The notes beneath the pieces were generated by a model. It was given only the letters and a program-made list of their open reading frames with translations, made no database searches and was not told where the DNA came from. This document shows, in pieces, positions 29,394 through 38,737 of a stretch of 64,000 bases of DNA (position 1 is the first letter of the stretch; every line of letters begins with the position of its first letter). Both the position numbers and the translations under genes were made by a program. The DNA is from CAUZIZ01 sp965218775 (lineage in GTDB: Bacteria; Acidobacteriota; UBA6911; RPQK01; JAJDTT01), in the NCBI GenBank assembly GCA_965218775.1, contig CBDCLS010000005.1:248001-312000 (forward strand). Reading direction: 5' to 3'.

Positions 29394-31055
29394 ATGAGGG
29401 CGCGTAGTATAGGGGTACTCCTGTTCCTGGCTCTACCGTTTTTCACCTCCTTGGGAGCCCCTTCGGTCTGGGACTCGAACGAGGCCTACTACGTGCAGAC
29501 CCCGCGTGAGATGGTTGAGAGAGGTGACTGGATCGTCCCCTACTTCAACGGTGAGCCTCGGCTGAACAAGCCTCCCCTGGCCTACTGGGTAGTGGCAGCG
29601 TTCTACCGCTGCTTCGGCGCGTCGTTTTGGTGGGAAAGGCTGGTGATGGCAACGCTCGCCTACGCCTGTCTCTGGATCGTCTTCTGGATGGGACGAATCC
29701 TCTTTTCGGAGACGACGGCTCTGCTGGCGGCAGGCCTTTTCGCCACCTCCTTCCGATTTCTGATGCTTTCCCGGCGACTCCTGATCGATGTCCTGCTCCT
29801 GTTCTGTGTGCTGGCCGCGATCGCCTGCTTCCTGCACTGGTGGAAGAAGGGGGATCGGAAGGCCTTCCTGTTCTCTTCCCTCTTCTTCGGGCTGGGCTTT
29901 CTGACAAAAGGTCCGGTGGCCCTTCTCCCGGCGGTCGCCTTGCCCTTGTATCTCTTGCTATCCGGTCAACGGGCACGTCTTCGTTCGGCACCCTGGCTGC
30001 TGGCGATCCTACTGTTCCTTTCCGTCTCCTCCTCCTGGTTCCTGATTTTGGGATTTCAGCTGGGCTGGGAGGGAGTCGCTAATTTCTTGTGGACCGAGAA
30101 TCTGGGCCGCTTCACCCACATCCAGTTTGGACCCGAGCGTGGACCCCTGTTCTACGTCGGCGCCTTTCTCGTGGACTACTTTCCCTGGTCGTTTTTGTTC
30201 GTGGGCGCGGTGCTCGAATGGGCCCGTTCTCGAAATCCTAATGCAGAGGGCGTCCAAGAGGCTGTGGTGGCCAGTCCCAAAGGCCAGGACACCGGGTGCT
30301 CAGGCCCCACTACATCAATTGCATTGCTGGGATCCTGGATCCTGATCTACCTTCTGGTCTTTTCCTTTTCCCAGAACAAGCAGGAATACTACATACTCCC
30401 AGTCTACCCGGCGGCCTCTCTATGGCTGGCCCACTACCTGAGACAAGCGAGTCCCGGTCTTGCCGTCCGGCTTCTGATCGCTGCAATCAGCGCCACTTTG
30501 GGAATCTTGTTCTTTGTCCTGGCCCATAGTCTGTTTTCGGAGGCGTGGGGCTGGTGGCTACCGTTTATCCCCTTCGCGGTCTTCATCTGGCTGGCTGCTC
30601 GCGGCCAGGCAGAAAAGATGATCTGGGCTCTGTGCTTTTTCTATTTCAGCGTCTTTACTTTTCACCTCGGTCCCCTGGACAAGTATCGGCCTGTCCACCA
30701 TCTGGCTCGAGCGATCCAGGAAAAGGCGCCTCCGGACGGGACCTTCCTGGCGGGATACTACCGCTATTCGGCACCCAGCCTGACCTACTACTTGAATCGC
30801 ACTATTCTGGAGACCTATCGCTTTCAGGAGACCGTAGACACCTTGCGCCGCGACTCGCCGGTCTACTTGATCATGGGGAGTTCTGATTATGAGGAGCTTC
30901 GCCAAGCCGTCGGCCGGCGGCTCGAAATTGTGGAAGTCCGACCCAACCTGTATACTAACGGCCGAGAACTCATTACAGGATTGAGAAGTGGGCGAAAGAT
31001 CAGCGTCGACACTTGGACCCGCCCAATTTACCTCATCAGCAACCAGGGCGAGTGA
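29394..31055 (+). CDS. ArnT-like membrane glycosyltransferase (GT39/GT83 type)
   Basis: About 553 aa. An integral-membrane, lipid-linked-sugar glycosyltransferase of the ArnT/PMT (GT-C) superfamily. The first periplasmic loop bears the acidic motif DSNEAYYVQ and RLNKPPLAYW, the usual catalytic and substrate region. About eleven helices follow. ATG 29394, preceded by GAGGGGG, is preferred. It overlaps the GT2 gene downstream by 68 nt; the pair resembles the ArnC/ArnT or GtrB-type partnership that transfers a sugar from undecaprenyl phosphate to lipid A or another surface glycan. Confidence 0.85.
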   Translation: MRARSIGVLLFLALPFFTSLGAPSVWDSNEAYYVQTPREMVERGDWIVPYFNGEPRLNKPPLAYWVVAAFYRCFGASFWWERLVMATLAYACLWIVFWMGRILFSETTALLAAGLFATSFRFLMLSRRLLIDVLLLFCVLAAIACFLHWWKKGDRKAFLFSSLFFGLGFLTKGPVALLPAVALPLYLLLSGQRARLRSAPWLLAILLFLSVSSSWFLILGFQLGWEGVANFLWTENLGRFTHIQFGPERGPLFYVGAFLVDYFPWSFLFVGAVLEWARSRNPNAEGVQEAVVASPKGQDTGCSGPTTSIALLGSWILIYLLVFSFSQNKQEYYILPVYPAASLWLAHYLRQASPGLAVRLLIAAISATLGILFFVLAHSLFSEAWGWWLPFIPFAVFIWLAARGQAEKMIWALCFFYFSVFTFHLGPLDKYRPVHHLARAIQEKAPPDGTFLAGYYRYSAPSLTYYLNRTILETYRFQETVDTLRRDSPVYLIMGSSDYEELRQAVGRRLEIVEVRPNLYTNGRELITGLRSGRKISVDTWTRPIYLISNQGE

Positions 31056-32034
31056 GCAGCCAATTGACCTCTCCGTCGTCCTCCCTGTTTTCAACGAAAA
31101 GGACAGCCTCGAGCCGCTGAGCCAGAATCTGCTCAGTGTCCTGGAAAGGATCGGGCTGAACTATGAGGTTCTCTTCGTGGATGATGGCAGCCGCGACGGA
31201 AGCCGCGAGCTACTGCAGACGCTGGCCGGCTCCAATCCACGGATTGGTCTGCTGACGTTTGTCAGGAACTTCGGCCAGACGGCGGCTATGGCCGCAGGCT
31301 TCGAACACGCACGCGGTCAGATCGTCATTTCACTGGACGCCGACCTTCAGAACGATCCCGAAGACATTCCCCGAATCTTGGACAAGTTGGAGGAAGGCTA
31401 CGACGTCGTCAGCTGTTGGCGAAAGGACCGACAAGATCCCTGGCTGACTCGAATATTGCCCTCTCGGCTCGCCAATCGCTTGATCAGCTGGATCAGCGGT
31501 GTCCGCCTTCGAGACTATGGATGTACCCTGAAGGGCTACCGGCGTGACGTGATTCAGCACATCCGGCTCTATGGGGAGATGCATCGCTTCATCCCGGTAT
31601 TTGCTGAATGGGTGGGTGCACGGGTGGCCGAGATTCCGGTACAGCACCACCGGCGCCAGCATGGAGAATCAAAGTACGGCCTCTTCCGAACCTTCAAGGT
31701 GCTGCTCGATCTCATCACCGTCAAGTTCCTGGTGAGCTACTCCACCAAGCCGATGTACCTGTTCGGAGGACTGGGGTTTCTGTCGTTTTTAGGGGGCGGG
31801 CTCTTGAGCAGCCTCACGCTGTATCAGAAGTTTTTTTTTGGTGTCAAAGCCCACCGCAATCCCGTGCTGCTCTTATCGATTTTCCTGTTGATCGTCGGCC
31901 TTCAGTTCATCCTTTTTGGCCTGGTGGCCGAGTTGATCATACGAACCTACCATGAATCCCAGGGCAAGCCGACCTACATTCTTCGAGACAAACAACTGGC
32001 GGAATCTCCTGATTCCGGGCCCCCTGCTGACTGA
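30988..32034 (+). CDS. GT2 glycosyltransferase, polyprenyl-phosphate sugar synthase (DPM1/GtrB/ArnC type)
   Basis: A 348-aa inner-membrane-associated enzyme. The GT-A domain begins LSVVLPVFNEKDSLEPL and holds the DDGSRDGS and SLDADLQNDPEDIP (DxD region) motifs. Two C-terminal membrane helices (about 250-275 and 285-315) are typical of enzymes that load a sugar onto undecaprenyl phosphate. It likely supplies the donor used by the overlapping ArnT-like protein. GTG at 30988 is the only upstream start that keeps the N-terminus; the GT domain proper begins about 26 residues in. Confidence 0.9.
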   Translation: MGERSASTLGPAQFTSSATRASEQPIDLSVVLPVFNEKDSLEPLSQNLLSVLERIGLNYEVLFVDDGSRDGSRELLQTLAGSNPRIGLLTFVRNFGQTAAMAAGFEHARGQIVISLDADLQNDPEDIPRILDKLEEGYDVVSCWRKDRQDPWLTRILPSRLANRLISWISGVRLRDYGCTLKGYRRDVIQHIRLYGEMHRFIPVFAEWVGARVAEIPVQHHRRQHGESKYGLFRTFKVLLDLITVKFLVSYSTKPMYLFGGLGFLSFLGGGLLSSLTLYQKFFFGVKAHRNPVLLLSIFLLIVGLQFILFGLVAELIIRTYHESQGKPTYILRDKQLAESPDSGPPAD

Positions 32035-32080
32035 ATCGCACTTGCGTCTTTCCTGACTGGCGTCTAGCCTACTTCAACCT

Positions 32081-33496
32081 ATGAAACTGATTCTGGATTG
32101 GCTCTTCGAGACCAGCACCTTGATCTCAGGTTGGATCTGGGGGCTTCCCATGGTGGTTCTTCTCTTTGGCACTGGGATACTTCTCACCTCGACGACCCGC
32201 TTCGTGCAGGTCCGTCACCTGGGACGATCCATCCGTCTGGTGCTGCGGGGAGCCGTCCACAGGGACGATTCAGAGCAGCCTGGTGAAGGCGATATCACAC
32301 CCTTTCAGGCTCTGATGACTGCCCTGTCGGCAACGGTCGGAAACGGAAACATTGCCGGAGTGGCGACAGCGATCGCAGCCGGCGGCCCGGGTGCCGCTTT
32401 CTGGATGTGGGTAACGGCCATCTTTGGGATGGCGACCAAGTACTCAGAGGCGGTACTGGCGATACTCTTCCGGCAGCGAATGGACGACGGAACCATGGCC
32501 GGTGGTCCCATGTACTACTGCCGCGACGGAATTCCCCAGAAGCGCCTAGGTAGGTTTCTAGGGGTCATGTTTGCCATTTGTGGTGCCGCTACCGCTCTGA
32601 TCGGCACCGGTAACATGTTTCAGTCGCAGTCCATGGCTCTTGCTGTCCGAGAACAGTTCGGTGCCCCGCCCTGGCTCACCGGATTGGTCATCAGCACCTT
32701 GGTCGGTCTGGTAATTCTGGGGGGCATCCGTCGAATCGGCGTCGTGGCTGAACGCCTGGTTCCGATCATGATCTTGTTCTACTTTGCGGGAGCCCTATTG
32801 GTCATTCTGAACCACATCGACAAGGTACCCCAGGCGCTCTGGCTGATCGTGACCTCGGCCTTTAGTCCCCAGGCAGCCCTCGGTGGAGCCGTGGGTATCG
32901 GTATCCAGCAGGCGATTCGTTTCGGCGTGGCGAGGGGCATCTTGTCGAATGAGTCGGGCCTGGGAAGCGCGGCCATCGCTCACGGGGCAGCCCGGACCCG
33001 CGATCCCGTAACCCAGGGGGGCATTGCCATGATGGGGACGTTCATCGACACCATCATAGTTTGCACCCTGACCGCGCTGACCATCACGCTTTCAGGAGCC
33101 TACAAGAGTGCGACCTTCATGGTGGAAGGAATCGGGCTCTCTGGGGCGGATCTGACGGTGACGGCTTTCAATACGGGGATGCCCGAATCCGTGGCGGGTT
33201 GGGGCGGCACTGTTGTGGCCCTCTCCTCACTGATTTTCGGATTCACCACGCTGATTGGATGGTCCTATTACGGCCAGATCTGCATGGAGTTCCTGTTCGG
33301 GATCAAGGTCGTGCGCCCCTATCGCATCAGCTTCGTGATCCTGCTATTTCTGGGTGCCTTGCTTACCGGTCAATACGCCCCCATCATCACAAATCTGGGA
33401 GACATCTGTAATGCATCCATGGCCTTTCCCAATCTAATCGCCTTGATCCTGCTGAGCGGACGCGTTGCCCGAGTCACACGGGAAAACAAGAGCTAA
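32081..33496 (+). CDS. Sodium:alanine/glycine symporter (AGCS family)
   Basis: A 471-aa inner-membrane transporter with 10-11 helices. The family signature appears as ALSATVGNGNIAGVATAIAAGGPGA and FWMWVTAIFGMATKYSEAVLA; GVARGILSNESGLGSAAIAHGAA is the second hallmark. It imports alanine or glycine with sodium. Monocistronic; a family 3 repeat follows its stop codon and separates it from the convergent metF. Confidence 0.94.
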   Translation: MKLILDWLFETSTLISGWIWGLPMVVLLFGTGILLTSTTRFVQVRHLGRSIRLVLRGAVHRDDSEQPGEGDITPFQALMTALSATVGNGNIAGVATAIAAGGPGAAFWMWVTAIFGMATKYSEAVLAILFRQRMDDGTMAGGPMYYCRDGIPQKRLGRFLGVMFAICGAATALIGTGNMFQSQSMALAVREQFGAPPWLTGLVISTLVGLVILGGIRRIGVVAERLVPIMILFYFAGALLVILNHIDKVPQALWLIVTSAFSPQAALGGAVGIGIQQAIRFGVARGILSNESGLGSAAIAHGAARTRDPVTQGGIAMMGTFIDTIIVCTLTALTITLSGAYKSATFMVEGIGLSGADLTVTAFNTGMPESVAGWGGTVVALSSLIFGFTTLIGWSYYGQICMEFLFGIKVVRPYRISFVILLFLGALLTGQYAPIITNLGDICNASMAFPNLIALILLSGRVARVTRENKS

Positions 33497-33499
33497 GCT

Positions 33500-33601
33500 G
33501 AAACTTGAATAGTGAGCAGTGATGCAGTGAGCAGTAGGGGAATACAGTGCCGCGAACGGGTGCCTTGCCGTAGGACGAAGCCAGGTCCGGCAGTGCCGCG
33601 A
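33500..33601 (+). repeat. Interspersed repeat, family 3, copy 2
   Basis: About 100 bp, closely matching 24393-24515 in the opposite orientation. Begins AAACTTGAATAGTGAGCAGT and ends near GTCCGGCAGTGCCGCG. It lies between the convergent AGCS transporter and metF genes, starting a few nt past the transporter stop. It may act as a bidirectional spacer or 3' structure. Confidence 0.6.
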
Positions 33602-33608
33602 CCTTTCT

Positions 33609-34535
33609 TCAAGTCGCCCGGGCACGGGGTAGTAGACCGGCATCTTCGATGATTTCGGCTACCAGTTCTTCCTGGCGGTAGGCCATGACGTGGACTCCGC
33701 TCACCCCGGAGATCTCACGAACCTGCTGAATCATTTCAATGCAGATTCGTCTGCCTTCCTCCTTCTCCTGGTCTGTGGGAACACCCCGAAGACGCCGCAG
33801 AACGTCATCGGGAATTACCACGCCGGGAATTCTATTTCTCAGGACCTCCGCCGCCTTCGCGGAACGGAGGGGACCGACACCGACCAGGATGAAGACCCGC
33901 TCGGGCAGACCCAGGTCTCGGGCCGCGGCCATGAAGATCTCCAGACGCGGTAGGTCGAAGCAATACTGGGTTTGGATGAAGTCGGCGCCTGCCTCTACCT
34001 TTTTGGCCAAGCGAAAGGGTCGAAAGTCCAGCGGTGGAACGAAGGGGTTGGCGGCTGCGCCCAGGAAGAGCTTCGGCGGTGATTCCAGCTTGCGCCCACT
34101 CAGGAATTCTCCCTGGTCGCGGAGGATTCGGGCGGTTTGCAGCAACGAGATCGAATCAAGGTCGAAGACCGGCTTGGCGTCAGGTTGGTCTCCCACCTGC
34201 ACCCCGTCGCCCGTCAGGCAGAGCACGTTACGGACGCCGAGGGCCGACGCTCCCAACAGATCCCCTTGAATGGCGATGCGATTCCTGTCACGGCAAGCAA
34301 CCTGCATGACCGGCTCGTAGCCGGCCCGGGTCAGAAGCGCGCACACTGCCACACTGGACATGTGCACGTGAGCTCCCGAGGCATCGGTCGCATTGATGGC
34401 GTCGCAGACGGTCGACAAGACCAAAGCTCGATCGTAGACCGCCTGGGGATCTGCGCTGTCGGGAGGGTTCAGCTCAGCAGTGACCGCGAAGCGGCCCGAC
34501 TGCAACACTCTCTCCAACCTCGAACCGGCCTTCAT
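33609..34535 (-). CDS. Methylenetetrahydrofolate reductase MetF
   Basis: A 308-aa flavoprotein of the MTHFR family, interconverting methylene-THF and methyl-THF. Visible: TAELNPPDSADPQ near the start, the long middle barrel with LCLTGDGVQVGDQPD, and GADFIQTQYCFD. It overlaps metV by 4 nt (ATGA), the usual arrangement of the MetF-MetV complex in acetogens and other anaerobes. With MetV it forms the folate-linked end of the corrinoid C1 cluster. Confidence 0.92.
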   Translation of the reverse strand: MKAGSRLERVLQSGRFAVTAELNPPDSADPQAVYDRALVLSTVCDAINATDASGAHVHMSSVAVCALLTRAGYEPVMQVACRDRNRIAIQGDLLGASALGVRNVLCLTGDGVQVGDQPDAKPVFDLDSISLLQTARILRDQGEFLSGRKLESPPKLFLGAAANPFVPPLDFRPFRLAKKVEAGADFIQTQYCFDLPRLEIFMAAARDLGLPERVFILVGVGPLRSAKAAEVLRNRIPGVVIPDDVLRRLRGVPTDQEKEEGRRICIEMIQQVREISGVSGVHVMAYRQEELVAEIIEDAGLLPRARAT

Positions 34536-35029
34536 CGATCTTCGAAGGATTCCGGCCAGCCCTTTGGGTCTTCAGCCATATTGCCAAAGTGGTTGATCCA
34601 GGCGGAGGTTCCGCTGTAACTCTGATCCAGCGGTGGGAGTACCTTATGTATCTCCGACCCGTAGACGGGCATTCTTTGAGAGCGTTCCCAGGCTTCAACC
34701 CAAACACATGGTTTTTCGGGCAGCACTTCACAATGCCCATCCTGTCTCACTCCGCCGCAGGGCCCGTTACGGAGGTTCTTGGGACAAGTCATGGGACAGG
34801 TCATACCGGTGCTGTGAAGGACGCACTGGCCGCACATCCGGCAGTCGAAGATAGATCCCTTCGTCAATCTCTCAGTTCGAATCAGCAGGCGTTCCATCCA
34901 GCCTCCGGGCTTCAACCAGCCGCAGAAGGGCCGCAGGAACCGGCCTGCCGTGGTATAGGTCATCTCCAGCAGGTGGGGATAGCGCTGAATCCAGCTCAAA
35001 ACCCGTCTCCTCTCTGGGCAGAATAACAA
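34532..35029 (-). CDS. MetV, zinc/Fe-S subunit of methylenetetrahydrofolate reductase
   Basis: A 165-aa protein of the MTHFR C-terminal family (PF12225). Cysteines cluster as CRMCGQCVLHSTGMTCPMTCPK, followed by RNGPCGG and CEVLPEKPCVW, as in MetV of acetogens. MetV partners MetF. The start codon is about 25 nt from repeat copy E, which therefore occupies the leader of this gene. Confidence 0.9.
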   Translation of the reverse strand: MLFCPERRRVLSWIQRYPHLLEMTYTTAGRFLRPFCGWLKPGGWMERLLIRTERLTKGSIFDCRMCGQCVLHSTGMTCPMTCPKNLRNGPCGGVRQDGHCEVLPEKPCVWVEAWERSQRMPVYGSEIHKVLPPLDQSYSGTSAWINHFGNMAEDPKGWPESFEDR

Positions 35030-35054
35030 AGTGTAGGGACGATTTCGACGGGTA

Positions 35055-35327
35055 CTAGTACAGCGTTCTGTAAATACCGATACGTTTGTGGCGAGCGCGA
35101 CGGGTCGAGTTCGCGAAGCGACGCCGAACTCGATGCTTTATATCTTGGAGGAGGCGCGACAAAGAAATCGGCGCGTCCCGTCGCCACCCGTAGAGCAGAT
35201 GGGGGTTGCGGACGATCTCTGTGTTGGTCGTCGTCGAAGATGGCCAAGCATCGTCTTCCTCCTCCTGCCTTGATCTCGCCTCGCAAGCCCCATCTGCAAA
35301 CGTATCGGTATTTACAGAACGGAGTAG
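35055..35327. repeat. Palindromic element, family 1, copy E
   Basis: 273 bp. The left end is CTAG (35055-35058); the right end has decayed (GGAGTAG). Arms are perfectly paired over their inner 25 nt (ending CCGATACGTTTG) but differ almost completely from the arms of copies B-D. Core as in C and D, same orientation. It lies between the corrinoid activator gene and metV. Confidence 0.82.
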
Positions 35328-35373
35328 CGAGCGACCTCATACCGCCGAGGACACTTGAAGAGTCCTCGTCCTA

Positions 35374-35484
35374 CCCTTGCCCGCGCCCGTCCCCTTGTCC
35401 GTGCCCGACTTCATCTTCCTCACCCACGCTCGACGATTGTGGAAAAATGACGGGCAAGGGTAAGGGCACGGGCGAAGGCAAGGG
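35374..35484. repeat. CCCTTGCCCG-rich inverted repeat
   Basis: Two 36-nt arms (35374-35409 and 35449-35484) built of CCCTTGCCCG-like units pair imperfectly, about 80 per cent by eye, round a 39-nt loop. No coding potential. Next to repeat E in the same gap. Confidence 0.5.
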
Positions 35485-35537
35485 AAGCTTCTTCGGAAAC
35501 TTGACCGGGTTGTGAACTTTTCATCGACCAAGGGGCT

Positions 35538-37163
35538 CTAGGGGCTCGGTGGGGGGGCCATGGGCTGGAACATACAGCCTTCCACGAAGATTTCGAAGAA
35601 GTCGCTGGTCGTTTCTAACTCGACGTGCTCGATCTTAGCCATCATCTCTTCGATCGTACGTCGCATCTTGGCTGAGAGTAGCATCAGCGTGGCGCCCTCC
35701 AGCGAGGCATTGCCTACTTTTTCAATCCGCTCCAAAGCCAGGTCCGGGATGAAGCCGATTGCTACCGCGTTTTCTACCTTGATGTAGTTGGCAAAGCCGC
35801 CGGCCAGGTAAAGCTTGTGCAGTTGCTCGACCGCCACGCCGAAGCGGCGAAGCAGGATCCATTGGCCGCTGTAGTTGGCAGCCTTGGCCTGAGCCAAAGC
35901 GCTGATGTCGGCTCGGGAAAGTGACATTTCTCTCTCGGGTACGAAGAAGAATTCCCTGCTGCCATCGTTCAGAACACCTAGTTGGGTCATCTCCTCGGTG
36001 CGGCGCAGCTCTGCCAGGAGATCGATCAGTCCGGATCCACAGATCCCCTGGGGCTCTTGCTCCCCAATGGTGTGCCAATGCACCTGGTCACCTTCCAGCT
36101 CTACGGACTCCACCGCCCCCTCGTAACCCGGCATGCCGTAGAGGACTTCCCCTCCCTCGAACGCGGGTCCGGCCGGACAGGAGGCGGCCAACATTTTGTG
36201 GCGGTTGCCTAGGACGACTTCAGTATTGGTTCCGACGTCCACCAGCATTACCACGGCTTCCTCTTGATCCATTTCGATCGCCAGCAGGTCGGCAGCGATG
36301 TCGGCGCCTACGTGGGAGCCGATGATCGGCCCTCCATAAACGTTGGCGCCCGGAAAAACGTTCAAGCCCAGTTCGCCGGCCTTGAAATTCAGCACTGTAG
36401 TTGTACGCTCGCCCTGTTCCATCTCCAGCTGGGTCAAGGACTGGTAAGGTCTCTCCCCGATGGACTGGACATCAAAACCAAAGAAAATATCGCGCATGGC
36501 CGCATTTCCAACGACGACTACTTCATAGATCTGCTTCCGCGGTACCCGGATCCGCTGGCACATGTCACGAACTTCGTAGTTCAAGCCAGTGATCACTGCC
36601 TGGTGCAGCTCTCCCTTGAATTCTCCGCCATCGTAGGAGATCCGATGCATGATGTCACTGCCGCCAAATCTCTGCGGGTTTTCGAAGGAGCTGGTATGCA
36701 CGACTCGACCGTCTTCAAGATCCACCAGGTTGACGACGATCGTGGTCGTACCCAGGTCGACGGCCAGACCATAGATCTTCGCTCGTGAATCGTCGATCCG
36801 TTCGTCGAGGAAATAAACCCCGCCATCCTGACGGGTCGTCAATGGGTCGAGGGGCACGTTGCGCCGGACCGAGTGCCGCAGAATCTTGGGCTGACGTCGC
36901 AGCAATGAGAAGTCGATAGCAGCGCTGCTATCGATGACCCGAGCCTGGCAAGCTAGGCGATAGTTGTCCCTCAGGAACCCTTCTGCCTTCGAGGGATCGC
37001 TCAACGCCTCCATTCCCCGGCAGATTTCGACGATGCACTCGTGACATTCACCACTGCGGCGACAAGAGGTGGGGACACGGACCTGAAGGCTGTCGGCGTA
37101 GTCGAAAATAGTCTGGCCAGCAGTCAGCTCCAGCTCCTGTTTGCCATAGTAGAGGGGAGCCAT
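35538..37163 (-). CDS. Reductive activator of corrinoid-dependent proteins (RACo/RamA-like, DUF4445)
   Basis: A 541-aa protein. The N-terminal plant-type [2Fe-2S] ferredoxin has Cys34, Cys40, Cys43 and Cys72. The ASKHA ATPase part starts with GLAVDLGTTTIVVNLVD and continues to the second phosphate loop VDVGTNTEVVLGN. Family members use ATP to push an electron onto Co(II)-corrinoid and restore the Co(I) state. It lies among the corrinoid protein and both methyltransferases of the C1 cluster, which supports that role. Full length. Confidence 0.9.
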   Translation of the reverse strand: MAPLYYGKQELELTAGQTIFDYADSLQVRVPTSCRRSGECHECIVEICRGMEALSDPSKAEGFLRDNYRLACQARVIDSSAAIDFSLLRRQPKILRHSVRRNVPLDPLTTRQDGGVYFLDERIDDSRAKIYGLAVDLGTTTIVVNLVDLEDGRVVHTSSFENPQRFGGSDIMHRISYDGGEFKGELHQAVITGLNYEVRDMCQRIRVPRKQIYEVVVVGNAAMRDIFFGFDVQSIGERPYQSLTQLEMEQGERTTTVLNFKAGELGLNVFPGANVYGGPIIGSHVGADIAADLLAIEMDQEEAVVMLVDVGTNTEVVLGNRHKMLAASCPAGPAFEGGEVLYGMPGYEGAVESVELEGDQVHWHTIGEQEPQGICGSGLIDLLAELRRTEEMTQLGVLNDGSREFFFVPEREMSLSRADISALAQAKAANYSGQWILLRRFGVAVEQLHKLYLAGGFANYIKVENAVAIGFIPDLALERIEKVGNASLEGATLMLLSAKMRRTIEEMMAKIEHVELETTSDFFEIFVEGCMFQPMAPPPSP

Positions 37164-37224
37164 TGCTTTAGAAACCTCTATTCTGTCAGCTGGGGGAGAC
37201 CCGGGTTAGGCCCGAATATCCGGG

Positions 37225-37503
37225 CTACACTTCCCAGGCATCACGGTAGTCGAGTTTGTCGCTTCCGGTGCACAAGGGTAACTCATCAAGGGTTTCCCGG
37301 GCCTGGTAGCGACACCCGAATTTGGCGGTACAGCGGTCGTTCCGATCCTTGTAGGGACAGCGCCAGGTAGACACCTGGTTGGCAACTTCTCCGATTTCAC
37401 GGTAGATGTCAAAAAGGTGATCCAGGCTGGCTTTGAGTCGCTTCTTGTCGACCTTGCCGACTGGTGCGCAGTCCTTTTTCGCAGTGGACCTCTCTTGAGT
37501 CAT
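37225..37503 (-). CDS. Small cysteine-rich protein, unknown, in the corrinoid C1 cluster
   Basis: 92 aa, no signal peptide. Six cysteines fall in the order C12, C49 (CPYKD), C58, C64 (GCRYQ) and C78 after a Lys-rich helical start, suggesting a metal or Fe-S site. I do not recognise the family. It sits between the B12-binding protein and the activator in the same orientation with gaps of 30 and 61 nt, so a small electron or metal-carrying partner of the activator is a reasonable guess, not shown. Confidence 0.68.
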   Translation of the reverse strand: MTQERSTAKKDCAPVGKVDKKRLKASLDHLFDIYREIGEVANQVSTWRCPYKDRNDRCTAKFGCRYQARETLDELPLCTGSDKLDYRDAWEV

Positions 37504-37533
37504 TGGCTTTCTGGGAAACTCAGGCGGAAGGCA

Positions 37534-38316
37534 CTATCCCGATTCCGAAGCAGTAGAGACAGCAGCCTGCTCTTCTGCATCCCCATCGCCGATACCGAGC
37601 AGTTCCTTGGCCTTCTCGACACAGGCTATGGCGTCTTTGCCATAACCATCGGCTCCCATGTCATCTGCGAACTCCTGTGTGACCGGAGCACCACCCACCA
37701 TCATCTTTACCTGATCTCGAAGCCCGGAATCTTCGAATGTTTGAATGGTTCTGCCCATGTTGGGCATGGTGGTGGTCAGGAGTGCGGACATACCGACGAT
37801 CTGCGCATCGTGCTCCATTACGGCATCCATGAATTCATCGGGTTTGGTGTCCACTCCCAGGTCATGTACCACAAAACCGGCCCCCCTCAGCATCATGATG
37901 CAGAGGTTCTTTCCGATGTCGTGGAGATCTCCCTTTACCGTTCCCATGATGACTGTTCCCGGCGGCGGAATATCCGACGCCGAAAGAATCGGTTCCAGGT
38001 GTGCCATGCCAGCTTTCATGGCTCTCGCCGAGATCAACACTTCCGGAACAAAGATAATCGCGTCGCGAAACTTGATGCCGACGATGGCCATTCCCGCGAT
38101 CAGTCCATCGTCCATGATCGTGTTGGCCGTGAAGCCGGATTCCAGGGCCTGCTTGGTGAGGCGATCCACCACGTGCTGATCCCCGATGATGAGGCCGTGG
38201 CTGATGTCCTGCATCAGGGGATCTACTCGCTCAAAGAGCTTGGTCAAGCGCTCCAGTTCGGCGGGACGAGTGACATACTCCAGTTCCTTCTTGACTCCCT
38301 CGTTAACTATGGGCAT
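37534..38316 (-). CDS. Corrinoid (B12-binding) methyl-carrier protein
   Basis: A 260-aa protein. The methionine-synthase-like cap (about 1-120) is followed by the B12-binding domain with D130-L-H132-D-I-G135, where His132 replaces the lower cobalt ligand, and later MSALLTTTMPNM and VGGAPVT. This is the MtbC/MtaC/MtgC-type methyl carrier. A tail of about 20 acidic residues follows. It would pass methyl between the MtaA-like and DHPS-like methyltransferases encoded nearby. Confidence 0.93.
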   Translation of the reverse strand: MPIVNEGVKKELEYVTRPAELERLTKLFERVDPLMQDISHGLIIGDQHVVDRLTKQALESGFTANTIMDDGLIAGMAIVGIKFRDAIIFVPEVLISARAMKAGMAHLEPILSASDIPPPGTVIMGTVKGDLHDIGKNLCIMMLRGAGFVVHDLGVDTKPDEFMDAVMEHDAQIVGMSALLTTTMPNMGRTIQTFEDSGLRDQVKMMVGGAPVTQEFADDMGADGYGKDAIACVEKAKELLGIGDGDAEEQAAVSTASESG

Positions 38317-38364
38317 AGGAGCACTTCACTCTCCAGTTGCAAAAGTTGCAAAAACGACGTTACT

Positions 38365-38538
38365 CCGCATTTCTCATCGCCGGTCTACTACGGCGCCGCA
38401 ATCATCCGCCCTGGCCGCGTTATACTCGTTCGGCCTCCTCGACGTACTGCACGAGTACGACTGCGGAGGCCTCGGTCGCAAGCCTTGCCAGGACGGCCCT
38501 TGCGACGCCTCGCTACGCCAGTCGATGAGAAATGCGGG
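38365..38538. repeat. Palindromic element, family 2, copy F
   Basis: 174 bp. Ends CCGCATTTCTCATCG and CGATGAGAAATGCGG are inverted. A central hairpin pairs GGCCTCC with GGAGGCC and CGTACT with AGTACG. It is about 88 per cent identical by eye to copy G at 55702, in reverse. CTAA follows the right end. It lies between the corrinoid-protein gene and the DHPS-type gene, within the C1 cluster. 38539-38737 has nothing further. Confidence 0.8.
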
Positions 38539-38737
38539 CTAATTATGGCTGTTCACGCCCAGATTTGTCAAACCTCTGAGGGGCAAACCGGCACCCTGAG
38601 AAAGTCATCCTCTTCCTGAAAACCGTGGAGTTTCGGAGACTGGGAGCACGCCGTCTGAGGTATCAGATGTTGTCAGCGCAGGATATTTCCGCCTGTGGAG
38701 CTTGGTCCCTTTTCCAGGAGCGTTTCACACCCCCGCG

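Noticed and set aside
35240..35515. Open frame through copy E and the CCCTTGCCCG repeat
   Set aside because: Entirely low-complexity repeat sequence with no family resemblance.
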